From NCBI GenBank assembly GCA_011800155.1, contig JAALGH010000019.1, forward strand, positions 83,206-147,205: 64,000 nucleotides of DNA. Direction: 5' to 3'. The DNA is from Flammulina velutipes (taxonomy: Eukaryota > Basidiomycota > Agaricomycetes > Agaricales > Physalacriaceae). This document shows positions 30,348 through 42,300 of this stretch, piece by piece (within the stretch, counting starts at the first letter, position 1; each line of letters opens with the position of its first letter). The notes beneath the pieces were generated by a model. The model worked only from the letters and a program-made list of their open reading frames with translations, was not told the origin of the DNA and searched no databases. The position numbers and the translations under genes were made by a program.

Positions 30348-32931
30348 CTACTGAAATCCACGCAGCCTCAATCCTTCCATCATCCACGCGGCATCCGTTA
30401 CGTACTCTTCCCACACGCTCTCTCCATCTTCCTCAGTCAGCGCTTCCCTCCACCAGTACAGACAGGCGACTACCGACAGCCAGCCGTTCTGACCCCAAAC
30501 GTCTAAACCTTCAAAATCTCGCCCATGCCGTGTTCTCAACCATTTCCCGTCCTTCTCTTTCCTCCATGACGGCTGCATGGAATCCCACCACCCGATAAAG
30601 GACGCCTTGAACACGGGCAGGTCCTTTGCTTTCAATGACAACATCCTCCTCGCGGCTGCCCCTCCCTTCTTTGGCTTCAACCGCCCATCGGCCACCCACT
30701 CCGATAGAATTGCCGGGCGACCTTGAGCAGGCAAACTTCCTCTCGCTTCGCCAAATTCAACCGAACCTTCCAGTTTAACGAACGACTCCAGCAACATTTT
30801 CCATGCCTGCCCCCAGCCAGGTGCAGCGAACACGCGGTACGGAATCCCGAACCAATCCACGACCTCCAAGAGCAACTCGCGTGCCTCGTCATCTACTTGC
30901 GTCCCCGGCGTATCGATGATGGGTATGTTTTTTTCCTTCCCATTCCCGTCCCTCGTGGCTGACTCGCTCGACAGAGCTTTCGTGGGGGAAGGATCCACGG
31001 TAGATGGTTCATGGATAACAACGGGCGGGGTGACTGGGATGAGTGCCGTGCCTGACGTCAGGGCTGGGATGGGCACGACAGACGATGAGCCCTGGGTGGG
31101 TGAACTGGGAGGCGCTTCAGGCAAATCTGAAGGCGGGATGATAGGCGGAGAGGCTTGTCCATTGGTCAAGGGGGTTGGCGTAGGGATCGTGTCAATGTCC
31201 ATCGGTGCGTCTCCTTCCATGGGATTATCAACGTCCATAGGCTCACCCGCCCCAGTGTTTCCAGCCGACGACCCTTTCAAGCGACCTGACTGACGTCGCT
31301 CAACCATCTCTGTATCCACCGGTTTCGCGACAGGTGCCTTTTTGGTAGCCGGCGGCTTGGTCCCCGTCGCCTTCGGTAGAGCACCCAGATTAATGTTCAG
31401 ACCTTCCAAAATCGCCTTGTTTCTGCGTATGTTGGCCTCCCTTTCAAGCTCGTACCGAGAAATCAACCGTCCATCCACCATGACAAGGAGAGGGTCAGGA
31501 GATTCCAGTCCCGCTTTATCTTTGTCGACCTTCTGGCGTTTCGCCTGAGTTGACGTCGATGCCAAACTAGGTGCAGGACGCTTCTGTCCACCAATGCCCT
31601 CGTCATCATCAGCATCGTCTATGTCGGACCCTTCGTCGTCTGTTCCCGCCAACTCGCCTGTATCCTTTGCCCGGACTGTCGCTTTGACGGTCTCGACGAC
31701 TCTGTCCAGGACGTCGTCCTCGAATACGGTGCCTTTGAAGTCTGCTGGGAGCTGTGGTGTCACGCTCATCTTGAATGTGTCCTTGTCGGCTTGAGTGTAC
31801 GCGGTGTTGGCGAACTTGACCAAATGGTTGCGCCAACCCTCGTAGGCGCCAGTGTCCCACTTTGCGACACTCACCGGGACCGTGTCTAGATTCTTCCCAG
31901 AACAAACACTTCAGAAAAGACAGGTCAGTGACTCGCACGCTGCCTCACAACTGTTTCGCTCACGTAACGACACCTATCTCTCCATTCAGCAAACCCATGG
32001 GTCCGACAACATGCACAATCGTCATCAGCCCAGTGAGGGACTTTATTCCTTCTGCGACAGGCTGGAGAAAGGCGGGCAAATTTTTAACACAGCTGACGAA
32101 ATGGTTAGTTCCATTCTGCCCTACACAATTCAGGTAGAACTCACTCCGCGCGATCCTCAGGTGCCTTTGAAGGGGGTCCAAGATAGGCGTCGTTCCATTG
32201 AGTCTTCTTCAGCTCCGCGGTCGACTTTGCACGCTCCGCCCAAGACTTCTGAATATCGGCGCTCAACGAGACGAAATGGGCCTGGACAGTCTCCTGGCGA
32301 AATTTAGGACAGATGCCTCCCCTAGCCGGTATAGTCTGTCGCCCCGCGCTGACCTCCTTCTCCCACCGGTCCTTCACAATAGACGTCGCCTCCTCCTTAT
32401 TCTGTGCCTGCCACTCCTGGGATGCCGTGCGAGCTCTGGGAGGGCGCATGCCAAGCTTCCCAACTTTATTCAGCAGCGCGAGGTACGCGTCGGTGAGAAG
32501 GCGACGGCGAACAGTGGAACGGATCGTGGTCAGCTTCAGCGCCCTGTACAACAGCCACGCGCGAATAGCCTACGACCATGATTAGTTACAGTGGCGCACA
32601 GACAACATTGGACGCTGACCTTTATCTTTTTCTCCCTCAGGGCCCTCTTCGTTCGCAATTCCTCAAGTGTTCCCTCCTCAACTGGCGGCATCCACGATTC
32701 CTCGAAGTCCTTCAAAGGCAGTGTAGGCTCGATAGTGTCGTCCAAGTCGAAGTGGTAGAAGTATTGACGGACGACCTTGCGAAGAGCTTCCTCCTCTGCC
32801 GCAGCTCCCTTTCCCATCGCAGTCGCGAAGTCATCGACATGCTGGTTGAGGAAATCCTCCCGCGCTCCCTCCGCCCAGCCCTTTTTCGTAGCACGCTGGG
32901 CCTTGGGCTTTTTCGTGTATTTCTGTGGCAT
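30348..32931 (-). CDS. Family 1 large protein, copy 2 (multi-exon)
   Basis: Exon 1 (from ATG 32931) encodes a Lys-rich start, the family motif KKGWAEGAREDFL and VVRQYFYHF. The next exon (about 32570-32170) has AIRAWLLYRALKL and an HMG-like basic helix region (ASQEWQAQNKEEA ... QKSWAERAKSTAEL). A further exon has CVKNLPAFLQPVAEGIKSL and VVGPMGLLNGEIGVV, matching the WAGPEP...NVIS exon of copies 1 and 3. The last large exon (about 31907-30348) carries YEGWRNHLVKFANTAY, a long P/S/T-rich linker, then FIGWWDSMQPSWRKEKDG, WGQNGWLSVVACLYWW and DAAWMMEGL. One junction near 32140 is unclear; a frame break there cannot be excluded. Divergent from the gene at 33161, with 229 bp between them. Confidence 0.7.
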
Positions 32932-33160
32932 GTTGATGTTGACTGACAATGGATTCACAGACAGACGACAGAGGATCAAGGGAATGAGCTAGCAGAAGGA
33001 TCGTACGGCCCGTATACTATTTCCAATGGCGATGGCTCCTGCTTTCCCCGCCACAATGGAACTGCACGTTCCATGTGCGTTTCCGGCTATCTGATCCCCC
33101 GTTTTCTTTTAAGGTGGGCCCCAATTATTCCATCTTGATTCATCCTTTCCATCTTTTCTC
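32932..33160. promoter_or_regulatory. Divergent intergenic region (likely shared promoter)
   Basis: These 229 bp separate the start of the family 1 gene (minus strand) from the start of the RNase H1 N-domain gene (plus strand). No specific element was identified. The arrangement implies a shared or back-to-back promoter. Confidence 0.4.
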
Positions 33161-33908
33161 ATGTCGCAATCTCCCAGCCACCTTGACGCCAACGAACAGC
33201 CCGATGGGCGCTGCTCGCTGTCGTCTCCGGCAGAGATCTCGACGAATACGTCTGCAGAGTTCGACACCGACAACGAAGAGAGCCTCAGCGAGTACACGAT
33301 TATCAGTGAGTTGAATTTTATTTTATTTTCATTGTGCTAACACAGATCCAGCCGAGCTCGAACCTAGCTCTGTCGCCGAACCGAGTGTGTTGCCTCATTT
33401 CGTCGCTAACACTGTCATATTAATGTTACCTTTAGCCGTGTCCGAGCCTACCTCTATCGCCGAATCCAGTACGTTACGACAATATCGCGGCACCGATTGT
33501 TTGCTAATATACCTTCTAGCCACGCCCACCAATGTTGTAGCCCCAACACCCGTTATCCACGGCATTCCTTACTACACCGTGCCCATGACCGACATGGTCT
33601 ACTTGGCAGCCGACGAACAGGCGCGCGAGTGGTACGTTGTCACCCGTGGCATTTTTGTAGGCGTTTTCAAATATTCGTATGTCTTTGGCATTGTTTTTCC
33701 AACGTCTCTCATCGATTTCGCAGGTTCCAGGTCGACCAAGCCACACGCAAAGTTGGTTCCGCCCATGGCAAGAAAGAGGACAGCTTGCGTGATGCCGTTG
33801 ACCATTTCAATGCGGCGCGCAACTCGGACTGGATGCGTATCTGTGTGTCAGTCTCCGTTTATTATTTTCAACATCGACAGCCACTAATTTCCCTCATAGT
33901 CGTCCTGA
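33161..33908 (+). CDS. RNase H1 N-terminal (caulimovirus viroplasmin-like) domain protein 1
   Basis: A Ser/Glu-rich N-terminus is assembled from several very short exons split by 45-51 bp introns (near 33306, 33384 and 33470). The domain follows: REWYVVTRGIFVGVFKYS, then (after a ~53-bp intron) RFQVDQATRKVGSAHGKKEDSLRDAVDHFNAA. WYVV...G...GV...W/F followed by a helix with AV.HFN is the signature of the RNase H1 N-terminal domain, which binds RNA/DNA hybrids and is common as a stand-alone domain in mushroom genomes. Two consecutive mini-exons encode similar peptides (LEPSSVAEP and SEPTSIAES), so an exon duplication is likely. The stop at 33908 depends on the last intron. Confidence 0.65.
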
Positions 33909-34022
33909 TCTTTGAAACCATAGTCATGTGAAGTGAAAGCGATCGGACCGCATTTGCCGCTCTCGTACCTACTGTAGTGCCTCATTTGCAATAAACTGGT
34001 TGCTCTTCCGTCTGTCTTCAAC

Positions 34023-34976
34023 ATGAGTGACACTGAGCACTACCCCGTCATCTGGGTTGACTCCTCCTCTGAATCCGAAGACTCTGCGATGTACGCAACC
34101 TGCGCGGATGACACAATTGATCTGCAACTCTCGGACAACGACGAGATTTGCCACTTGATAAATGCCCTCGCGATTGAGGAAGAGGAGGCAGCAGATCGCG
34201 CAGGTATTCTTCGGATTTGTCTGATGGCTGCCGCCTTGCAAACTGATTGTCGTCCGTAGAACAGCAGAGGGCGGCAGCAGATGCCACCAGTTATCAAATT
34301 GTATCGCCACGGGGAGCGACGACCACTGCTCATTGGTTCGATAGTCCTCTCTTTGTTTCATTCTCCTTATTTACTTGATTCGCAGGGCGACAGCAGGCAC
34401 CGCACAAATAGGAGGGGCCCACGTTGTCGCAGAAGTCAAACGCAAGAAGCCAAAGAAACGCTGGCCATACTATGTGGTTTTCATTGGGCGCCCCACTGGC
34501 GTGCACACGGGCTGGCGCGACGCATACGCAGCAACGCATGGTGTTCGCAACAACTGCCTCAAGGGCTACGCCACGCTCCCGGAAGCACAGGCGGCCTTTG
34601 AGTATGCCGACCAACACGGATGGATTGGTCGACCTGATGGTGGATATCCGATTCCTCGTGTTCTCCCGATTCCACTGGATGCGCGTGGTGTCGTAGCTCC
34701 CGCGCTGACTCCTTTGTCCCCCAGTGATACATATCGTCGCTACTATTGCGTTTACCGTGGCCAGCGCCCGGGTATATACACTTCCCTGTAAGTTACCTTC
34801 CTTCTGCTCGATCAAACACTCCACTCACACTCGCGCCCAGTATTGAGGCGCATCTGTCCTCTGTAGGTGTCCCGACTTCCCTCCATGAAGGGCTATCCTC
34901 TATCACGGTGGCAAGGGAGAAGTACCTACAGGCTGTCGAGAGGCATGAGATTGTACATATTCCTGCCCCCCAATAG
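34023..34976 (+). CDS. RNase H1 N-terminal domain protein 2, two domain copies, four exons
   Basis: An acidic N-terminus (DSSSESEDS) is followed by a helical EEEEAADRAEQQRAAAD region. The first domain reads RWPYYVVFIGRPTGVHTGWRD with a GYATLPEAQAAFEYADQHGW helix. The second reads RYYCVYRGQRPGIYTSL and, after an intron, continues with EAHLSSVGVPTSLHEGL and AREKYLQAVER. Introns at about 34204-34258, 34334-34383 and 34789-34840 are all in phase. The two-domain arrangement suggests grip on nucleic-acid hybrids. Located directly behind protein 1 in the same orientation, so the pair may derive from duplication. Confidence 0.75.
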
Positions 34977-34985
34977 TAGATTTGA

Positions 34986-35727
34986 TTACTGGAACGATAA
35001 CAAATTCAAACCAAATGCCTCCGGAAAATCCCCGCTGTCAACATGGTGATGAATTTCATCGAGAAATTGCATAGCCATGGACATTTCGTTCTGCACGCTC
35101 CTCGCCTCCCTCCACTCGGATATCGTCCCATGCTGCTGAAACAAAGCCCTGATATGTGGACGGGCCCCATCGATGAACGTAGCCACCCTCTCCAAGTAGC
35201 TGGTGATAGTCCGGAGCTGGAGTTCCGTAGGCGTAACACTGATTTCTTCAGCCACGCGGTTGCAGAACTCCTCGACAGTTGTCTCCATGAAATCGCCAAG
35301 TAATTGATTCTGTCGATGCACACAAGCCAAAAGATGTTGTGGCGCAGTAATGTGCTCTTCGTTCTCGGAAACCCTAAATGTAGTGTCAGCATCTAATCAG
35401 TTTATAAATTATTTCACTGGCTTCTCTGTTGTATGAGGGACGTGCTGGCTCGCTATCTTCTGTCCGACGTTCTGAGGATCGAGCCTCTGCGCCACATCCT
35501 CCGGAATTGTGGTTGTCTGGAGACGGGGCAATCCAGGCGTTGGCAGGGCAGATTTACGCTTTTTGTATGCTTTAAGGATTTTGTTGTGGTTGCTGGCAAA
35601 CCCAATGAAGTCAGAATCACACTTGAGACGCAAAGAAAGCCCATTACCGGTCATACCAGTTCATCCTGTTGCGACGACGAGCCTCAGTCTTCTCTTCTTC
35701 AGTAAGGTAAAGCTTCTTCCGTCCCAT
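34986..35727 (-). CDS. Family 2 basic protein, copy 1 (GRKxxY type)
   Basis: Exon 1 starts MGRKKLYLTEEEKTEARRRN and continues MNWYD. After a 55-bp intron comes NHNKILKAYKKRKSALPTPG. The last exon has a helical region (VEEFCNRVAEEISVTP ... LQLRTITSYLERVATFI ... HIRALFQQHGTISEWREARSV) and ends at 34986. The same layout occurs at 53358 and 60091. The basic N-terminus looks like a DNA-binding arm and the C-terminal helices like a coiled coil. No named family assigned. The junction between exon 2 and the last exon does not read in phase by eye, so a splice error or frameshift is possible. Convergent with the RNase H1 domain gene at 34023, ends 9 bp apart. Confidence 0.65.
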
Positions 35728-35946
35728 CTTGGGTGGCAAAGGTCTAATCCAATGACCAAAAAGCGCGCAGAGTGTAAAATATGACGAACTCGTGAGAGAA
35801 TGAGCTTAAGGAATCAAGATCAACTTGGGCGTTCGTTGGATCTTTATTGGATCTTTATTTTATAAACGCTCTGCGCACATCGCCTGGACTCACATACCTT
35901 GATATAGACCCATAATGATTTTCCAATCTATCTCAGCGCTCAATTT
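35728..35946. other. Intergenic
   Basis: A short direct repeat TTGGATCTTTAT(T) lies at about 35836-35860. No gene seen. Confidence 0.3.
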
Positions 35947-36404
35947 ATGAACCCACAGACGTCCCCAGGATGCAAAGTGCTACGATTTAACATACTGCGG
36001 CCATCCGGGCCGATTGCCGTGAGTTGTATCAATGGATACCTTGTTCAAGGTTCGTGCCATTTAGCTGAACCCACCATGAGGGACAGAGAGAGTTTGCGCA
36101 AGGATTTCGCACAACAGAACCGGACGCACACTTTGTCACCAGACACAGAATTTGTGCACGCAAGCGTGCAGCTCACATTAGCGCTCATGCGATATGCTCG
36201 ACCCGACGAAGCAAGGCGTCGAAGGGAATTCTTGTTCATCATTTAGAGGTGGACGGCAAGCTGCGATACCTGTTTGAGGATACAGAATGGGAGGAGAAAC
36301 TACGAGCGGTAGATGAGGAGGTAAAAATGAGGGAGCACGCACGGGAGAAATGGGTTGACGGAATGATCAAATCGTATCAGGCGGCAGAGCGTAACGACTT
36401 GTAG
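35947..36404 (+). pseudogene. Remnant ORFs, unrecognised
   Basis: A 99-codon ORF (35947-36246) is followed, after a possible acceptor CATTTAG, by a frame reading VDGKLRYLFEDTEWEEKLRAVDEE and ending EKWVDGMIKSYQAAERNDL at 36404. The second part has the charged helical look of real protein. The first is doubtful. No start or family identified. Confidence 0.3.
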
Positions 36405-37010
36405 CGTGCGTGTGCGAGGGCAAATAATATTGTTGTAGAAGATGCTTATTACAATTTGGGCTTTCTCCACCAATGCCAGATCTTCTCGGTAGTTTCACCA
36501 TCCGCTCTACTGCCCCGGACGAGATAACGGTTTTGGCGCCGACAAGCCACGTCGTAGGAAAACTGAGGCTGGTGAGTGAGCCATATCGGGTGGAATAGCG
36601 CCGTCTGCACGAAGAGCCGCGGGCGAAGCATCGCATCGCGGTATGACCAGTCTCTGGCGGGAAGGGAACCGCCGTACGACGCTATAAGTAGCGTTTAGGT
36701 CTTGTAATTTATTTAATAAAAATCGGAGACATACCCATGGGAGCGGGCGGGGTAACGGCGACTGAAAACGTCTCTGCGTGCGATGAGTCAGAGTTGGACA
36801 TGATGGTTGACGATAGAGCGTGGCTAGAGATCACATTGACCGAACGCCACAAACGTGCAGGCAGGGAGGACACATGGTCGCAGAAATCGTGCATTTATTG
36901 AACTAAATAAGTCTGCCTGGTGTACCTACTTGCTCTTGGGGCGTGGAGCACGAGGACTAAAGAAAAGGAGATTCTCCAATTTTTGTCCCAAAGCCTGCAG
37001 GAACGTGAAT
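36405..37010. other. No supported gene
   Basis: Small overlapping ORFs on both strands only. The minus-strand frame downstream of the family 1-like fragment continues weakly here (NIAKFTFLQALGQKLENLL near 37000) and may be decayed coding sequence. Confidence 0.25.
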
Positions 37011-37402
37011 TTAGCAATGTTTAACGCCATAGAACTGCAAAAAATATACCCTGGCGCGCGACTGATGGTACCGCCCAACCAACTCCTCGTCCTCTGGGAA
37101 GGGAGGGGTATTGTGCTCGGGATATGCCTCCAAAAACTTGCGCCACACGGAGTTGAGATAGGCGAGACGGGCGACTGGTTCTTTCTGGTGGTCGCGATAC
37201 TCCTCCAAATGACGGCGGATAAATGTGAATTGACCGCCTGTCACGCACAAACTTGTCGCTGGATCCATGTCAAGCCGGGTTCTGCAACACAGCGGGGAGA
37301 AGACCTACATGTGCTAACTCGCAGAGCCTTTTCCTTCGGTGGTCTCGTCTCATTGCGCGGGGACTGGCTGTTCTTTTCAGGAGGCGTAGTGACCTTGGGC
37401 AT
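37011..37402 (-). pseudogene. Family 1 N-terminal fragment
   Basis: A basic N-terminus starts MPKVTTPPEKNSQSPRNETR at 37402. After a short intron the frame reads VTGGQFTFIRRHLEEYRDHQ and continues LNSVWRKFLEAYPEHNTPPFPEDE. This aligns with the family 1 N-domain (W-x-x-G-x-R-x-x-F-L, then a helix with VV..F....W.L). The Trp of the motif is lost. The downstream domains of the large members are absent, and the frame stops at 37011. Likely a remnant or a short member. Confidence 0.45.
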
Positions 37403-37844
37403 CGAAGTGATGTGGAGTGTTCCTGCAACGTCGTCAAAATTTAAATATGGAATGAATATACCTGCAGGAAGCCCTGAACAGGCAAATGGTTTCCGAGTAT
37501 AGCCACGCCACAAATCAGACAAATTAGAGAAGGAAACAGCCACACGCTCGCACATCCGGAAGCATCAGATAATTTGTGGCGAGGGGTCTTTCCGCAGAAG
37601 CTGCTCGACCTTCCCTACCGTTCCCTAGTTCAGCCACCAAGGTTATACGTTCGACCAGATTTTACCTGCATCGTACGACGACAGAGAAGGCGAGCCTACT
37701 GAGACTTTGGCCTCAACCGAGGGAAGCTAGTGAATTGGTCTGGGAGAGTCCACCGTCACCGTCACGAGTCACGGTCCGTTATTTCATCTCACCTTTAACA
37801 ACAATGGCCAACATCTTGGATATGTCGTTCAGCCCTTCCTGCCA
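37403..37844. other. Intergenic upstream of KDZ copy D
   Basis: No supported gene. The promoter of KDZ copy D should lie here. Minus-strand frames at 37441-37555 could be a further 5' exon of the family 1-like fragment. Confidence 0.3.
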
Positions 37845-40800
37845 ATGGATGAAGAGACTCCGATACCTGAGAAGAGCTGGGACCTGAGATGGCGTCCTCC
37901 AGAGGAATACCATGCGCGGAGGAGCTATGAGATCAGGAATTTTGGAACGACATCCATCGGTCCGCCTCCTGCTGCCTTTACGCCTCAACCACCCACTGCA
38001 CCCGCTGCACCACTCCCTTTGCCAGGCGTTTATACCCTTCCATTAATTCCTTCCCCCCCTTCGGCCTATGCAGCTACACAACCACTCCCGGCCCAACGGA
38101 AAAAACGCAGGAAGACGGGCGTCTCCGACATCTCTCTGCCCGAACTACCAACAGAAACACTGCCGGGCTATACGCGAAGAGACGTGGATACCACGTTCGA
38201 ATTCTCTGCAGACGGAGATCGTGCCGTCCGTGTTGCCGAGCTACGCAATGTACCCATAGTCAAGCGAGTACGCGTGAGCAGCTCCAGCGACTGGGTCGGT
38301 CGCTCGGGAATGGATCCTCCTGCTGGCCCGGAAAACGGAGACTCTGATTCGGACGAGAGTGTCGCGCAGGAGGAGATGGATACGGAAGACCCTTGGCAAG
38401 ACGTGGAAGAAGGCTGCAATCCAGCCGCACTGTTGGATGAGACTGGCGAGATTCGCGATGGAAAGCGCAAGACTTATGCTAGCTCGGTAAGTTCTTTCCC
38501 TCTGGTTGCTAGTCCCTCTTTCTGACTGGCCTGGACGCAGGATGATCCCATGTCTCTCTTTCTACCTATGATGGACACGATCTTGGACGAAACTTTTGTG
38601 CGCGAAAGCATCCCCACCCAAGCATGCTGTCACACTTGCTGTGCACCTCTGGCCACGCCTCCCTCGCCCTCGCATGCTTCGGCTTCGTCCCCTCCGGGTG
38701 ATCCCCTTCCTCCATCGCTTTCCTCGACCTCCTCTACACCCGAGGATGGAGGACGCGTTCACGTCGATCAACTGTTCAAGTGTACGACGTGTGGAGAATT
38801 CCTTGAATGTCGTTCATGCTGTATGGAACGACACCAGCATACGCCACTCCATATGATAAAGGTACTTAATCTTATACTCTTGGGACGATGTAAACTGATC
38901 TTTTGGGAGGTATGGTCTGCCATAGGCCACTTCTCGCGGACAGCGCTGCGTGATCTCGGGTTATGCTTTCAGCTGGGACATGGTGGAGGTCGTTGTCCGG
39001 TCCCTGGGGCACTCAGAGCGGTGACAGTTATGCATGTCAACGGAGTACACCAAGTTACCACATCAATTTGCGGGTGCGACTTGTCGGACGACGCCAACGA
39101 GTGGCGACAGTATATACGGATGGGATGGTACCCCGCATCGACTGCGCAGCCCCGGACGTTTGCCACCTTCGAATGCCTACGACATTTCCGACGTCTCAAT
39201 GTGGTAGCAAATGTGAACGTGCGGGACTACGTTACGACTCTGGAGCGTCTGTCGGACCCCATGGGACTGGAGTTTCTCCCTGACCGATACAAATCATTTG
39301 GCTTGATGTCCCAGCAGGTCTCCTACTTGGATCGAATGCGTAGGTCAGGTCTTGGATATCTGAAGGGGGGTGTCCGCTCAGCAGCTTGGGGTTCAGCTGC
39401 CGTGCGCTGTTGGGCATGCCCGCGCGCCAAAGTTAATCTGCCCGAGAACTGGAAGGAGGTCGAGGGAAACCTCCAGTGAGTCACAGTATCACCTTCGACG
39501 AGGCAATTCTAACGTAGTTGCAGGTTCAAGTACGCCCTCATCTTGGGAATGGATGCATGTTTCCGTTTGGAGAACCGGCTCCGTGCAAAGAGCGAGAACA
39601 AGGCGTATACCATTCTGGCCGACGGACTTGGGTGTTTTGTACCCCACGAAAGCTATTTCTCCCATCTGAAAAATTACGTGAAAGAGGACGATGTGCGTTT
39701 TTTTTGATTACTGGACGTTTACGAAGGTCGAAGCTCATGTTGTATCCAGATCAGTAGTTGCATTGCGTTTGCAGCGTTGATGCAAAAAGACACACGCATT
39801 TCAAGAGGTCTACGAGCGACGGGCGTAGGGGGCTGCATATGCACACGTCATGAGGTTATACGTCCCCTGGGTCTAGGTGACCTTCTTAAGGGCGAGCGGT
39901 ATGTCTTCGCAGGATGTTCAGTACAACATGGAATTAATGAGTGTGTGTAGATACGCCAATATGGATTACATCTTTTGGGCCTCAATCCTGGGCGAAGATC
40001 TCTTGCAGTATGTCGTCTCCTACGACATTGGATGTCAATGGAAGATCAACATGGAGGATCGCCGCAAAAACCTACCAGCGATTTTGCGAGATGACAGCGA
40101 CACACGCAATATCTGCGTCGGACTCCCAGTGTGGCACGGGGGAGGTCACAGAGATGCGTGCAATTCATCAGAGTCTTTGCGCTACAAACAGGGAGCAGGC
40201 ATGACGGACGGCGAGGGAGTCGAGCGGGTTTGGAGTAAAATGGGCCCTAAGGCTTGGGCTACAAAGGAGATGCATGAGAATACACGTCACGAGAGCCTAG
40301 AGGACACTATGGATGATCTCAATTGGACGAAGAATCTGGGTCTCGGTGCGTGAATTTTTTTCGGACGTTGGCTCGAATACATGGCTGACATACAGTGTTA
40401 GGTATCCTTCTTCGGCGCCGCTACGAGGTGGCCAAAGTCGAACAGAAGGAGCAGGCAGAGAATTTCAAAACCACGAGTGCGACTCTGGATATCAAGTTGC
40501 GCGAGAGTTGGATGGCGTGGATCAAGGACTGGCACGCTCAAGAGTTCATTTCACCCAAGGACAAGACAGTCGCCAATCCATACGAGGCGTCTTGGAAAAA
40601 TGGTAGGGTTTTTTTTCGGCAGCATCCAGTCAATTTCACTCATCGCTTGAAACAGAGACGATCACAGTGGACAGGGTTCACACGGATCTGGATAGAGAGG
40701 AGTTGGAACAGCTTCGAGAGGAGCGCCAGGAAACAAACAAGAAGAAGTCGACATCTGGCAATATTAGCCAAAGCATGAAGGGCGTCGCCGGTGCCCTGGC

Positions 40801-42021
40801 GTTCGTTCGTTTGGGCTTGGATGTACAGAGTCTCCAGTAAGTTCTTGTTCTACTACGGGGATAGTTGGTGACTGACATTTGGGTAGGTTGCGAATAAAAA
40901 ATATGAACAAAGCGCGCCGCAAAGAGGATGGTCATGCACGTCTTCTCCAAGCACGACGAACAGGATTCTGGAAGAAACTCCGTCGCTTTTGCGCACTTCA
41001 GGCGACTTTCATGCCACACGCACTGGCTCTGGCTTCGGATCACGAGCAGGCCATTACGGCAAAGCGAGAGGAGGCAGGGCGCAAGGCCAAACAGGCTGCG
41101 AAGCCGGTCGAGGCTGAGGACGTCAGACTATTTCTTCCTTCCGAAATTCCGAAAGCTGAGCGTGGGCCCTCCTACCGCCAAGCTATCTTCTCAACAGAAT
41201 CCCGCTTACGGGAAGCTCAGTGCTCAACCCAACTATCTACGCTGCGCATGCTCTTACACACGAAGTCGCATCTCATCCGTTTTCGAGATGCAAATCTCCG
41301 AGGCCAGACGAAAACAACTCGTTCGCGGGGGGCACTGGATCGCCTGAGTGACCGTATTGACAGTGCCGTGCGTCGATATCGTGTGGCGAGGAAGGCCTTG
41401 GTGGGGTTAGACGGGGAGGAAAAATGGTCGCATTTTAGGGTTTTGGACGACGCGGACGTCTCCACTCGATTCGTCACTGACTACGATGGTCTGCGTGCCC
41501 GTCGCCTCGCAAAAATCGGCCGAGACGGCAAGCGAAGCATGATAGCGCATGCTGAGGAGGAGAATGACGGTGCAGAAGTGCGTGGTGGGAGTCGCCGGAA
41601 GTTGAGCTGGATTTGGACAGCGCAGGGCGTTCCGGATCCTGATGAGGATGAGGCCTTGCATGAATGTAAGTAATTTTTTCCGGGCTGCGCCGCACTGGTT
41701 GACTTGCTATCTCTAGCGATTCGTCTAGAATGGACGAAGGCTTATGCACGAAAGGAGAGATGGCGGGAGGAGCTCCTTTTGCTCGAGGAGGAGATGCGTC
41801 GGGTGGTGGCATCGTTGGAGTATGAGCGTGGGGAGTGGACACGTAGGAAGGATGAAGTTGTGGGCAGAGATAGGATTAGCGCTGGCAAGCGAGCTTACGC
41901 GCAACGCCAGGCGGCCTTACGTTCAAAGCTTCGTGATGAATGTAAGACACGCTTCGAATCTGTAGAGGAGCTCGGACGAACAGGGAAAAAGAGGAGGGCG
42001 AACACTGTGGCGCAGGGGTAG
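37845..42021 (+). CDS. KDZ transposase copy D, full length, apparently intact
   Basis: The N-terminus (exon 1, to about 38489) is Pro-rich with a basic KKRRK nuclear signal. It is followed by a CxC2 cysteine cluster (CCHTCCAPL ... FKCTTCGEFLECRSCCMERHQ, 38623-38835) and LCFQLGHGGGRCP. The catalytic residues are D in ILGMDACFRLEN (about 39545), D in SYDIGCQWK (about 40030) and E in DGEGVERVW (about 40215). GVGGCICTRHE and GDLLKGERYANMDYI, standard KDZ motifs, lie between them. The C-terminus has long charged helices (LRIKNMNKARRKEDGHARL, LRGQTKTTRS, SWIWTAQG, LLLLEEEMRR). About nine introns (near 38490, 38863, 39480, 39693, 39899, 40350, 40602, 40836 and 41668) splice in phase, with no stop or frameshift seen. 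It is the best candidate for a working KDZ enzyme here. Confidence 0.85.
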
Positions 42022-42300
42022 TTAGTGGTACTAGAATAGTGCAATGTTACTCAGTGGTTCCGGTATGCCGAAATATTGGGTGCAAGACCTGCTCGCTTTG
42101 GGCTGGAGTCCCTGATAATGGCGGGCTCGTGTAGGGCGGGGAAGGTATTATGGCGGGAGATGGTGTAATGAGAATGACAGTACATCGGGCTACATCGGTC
42201 CGGGACGCAGGCACGACGCGAGAAATGGATTGTTTCCGCTGATAAGGCCCGGGTGGGGTTGTATCCCTAACACATATGAATTACCGGTAGGGATATATCC
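42022..42300. other. Junction between two tail-to-tail KDZ genes
   Basis: Only 279 bp separate the 3' ends of copies D and E. Near the right edge are GGTTGTATCCCT (about 42257-42268) and the palindrome GGGATATATCCC (42290-42301), the latter exactly at the point where copy E loses its C-terminal tail. Confidence 0.5.
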
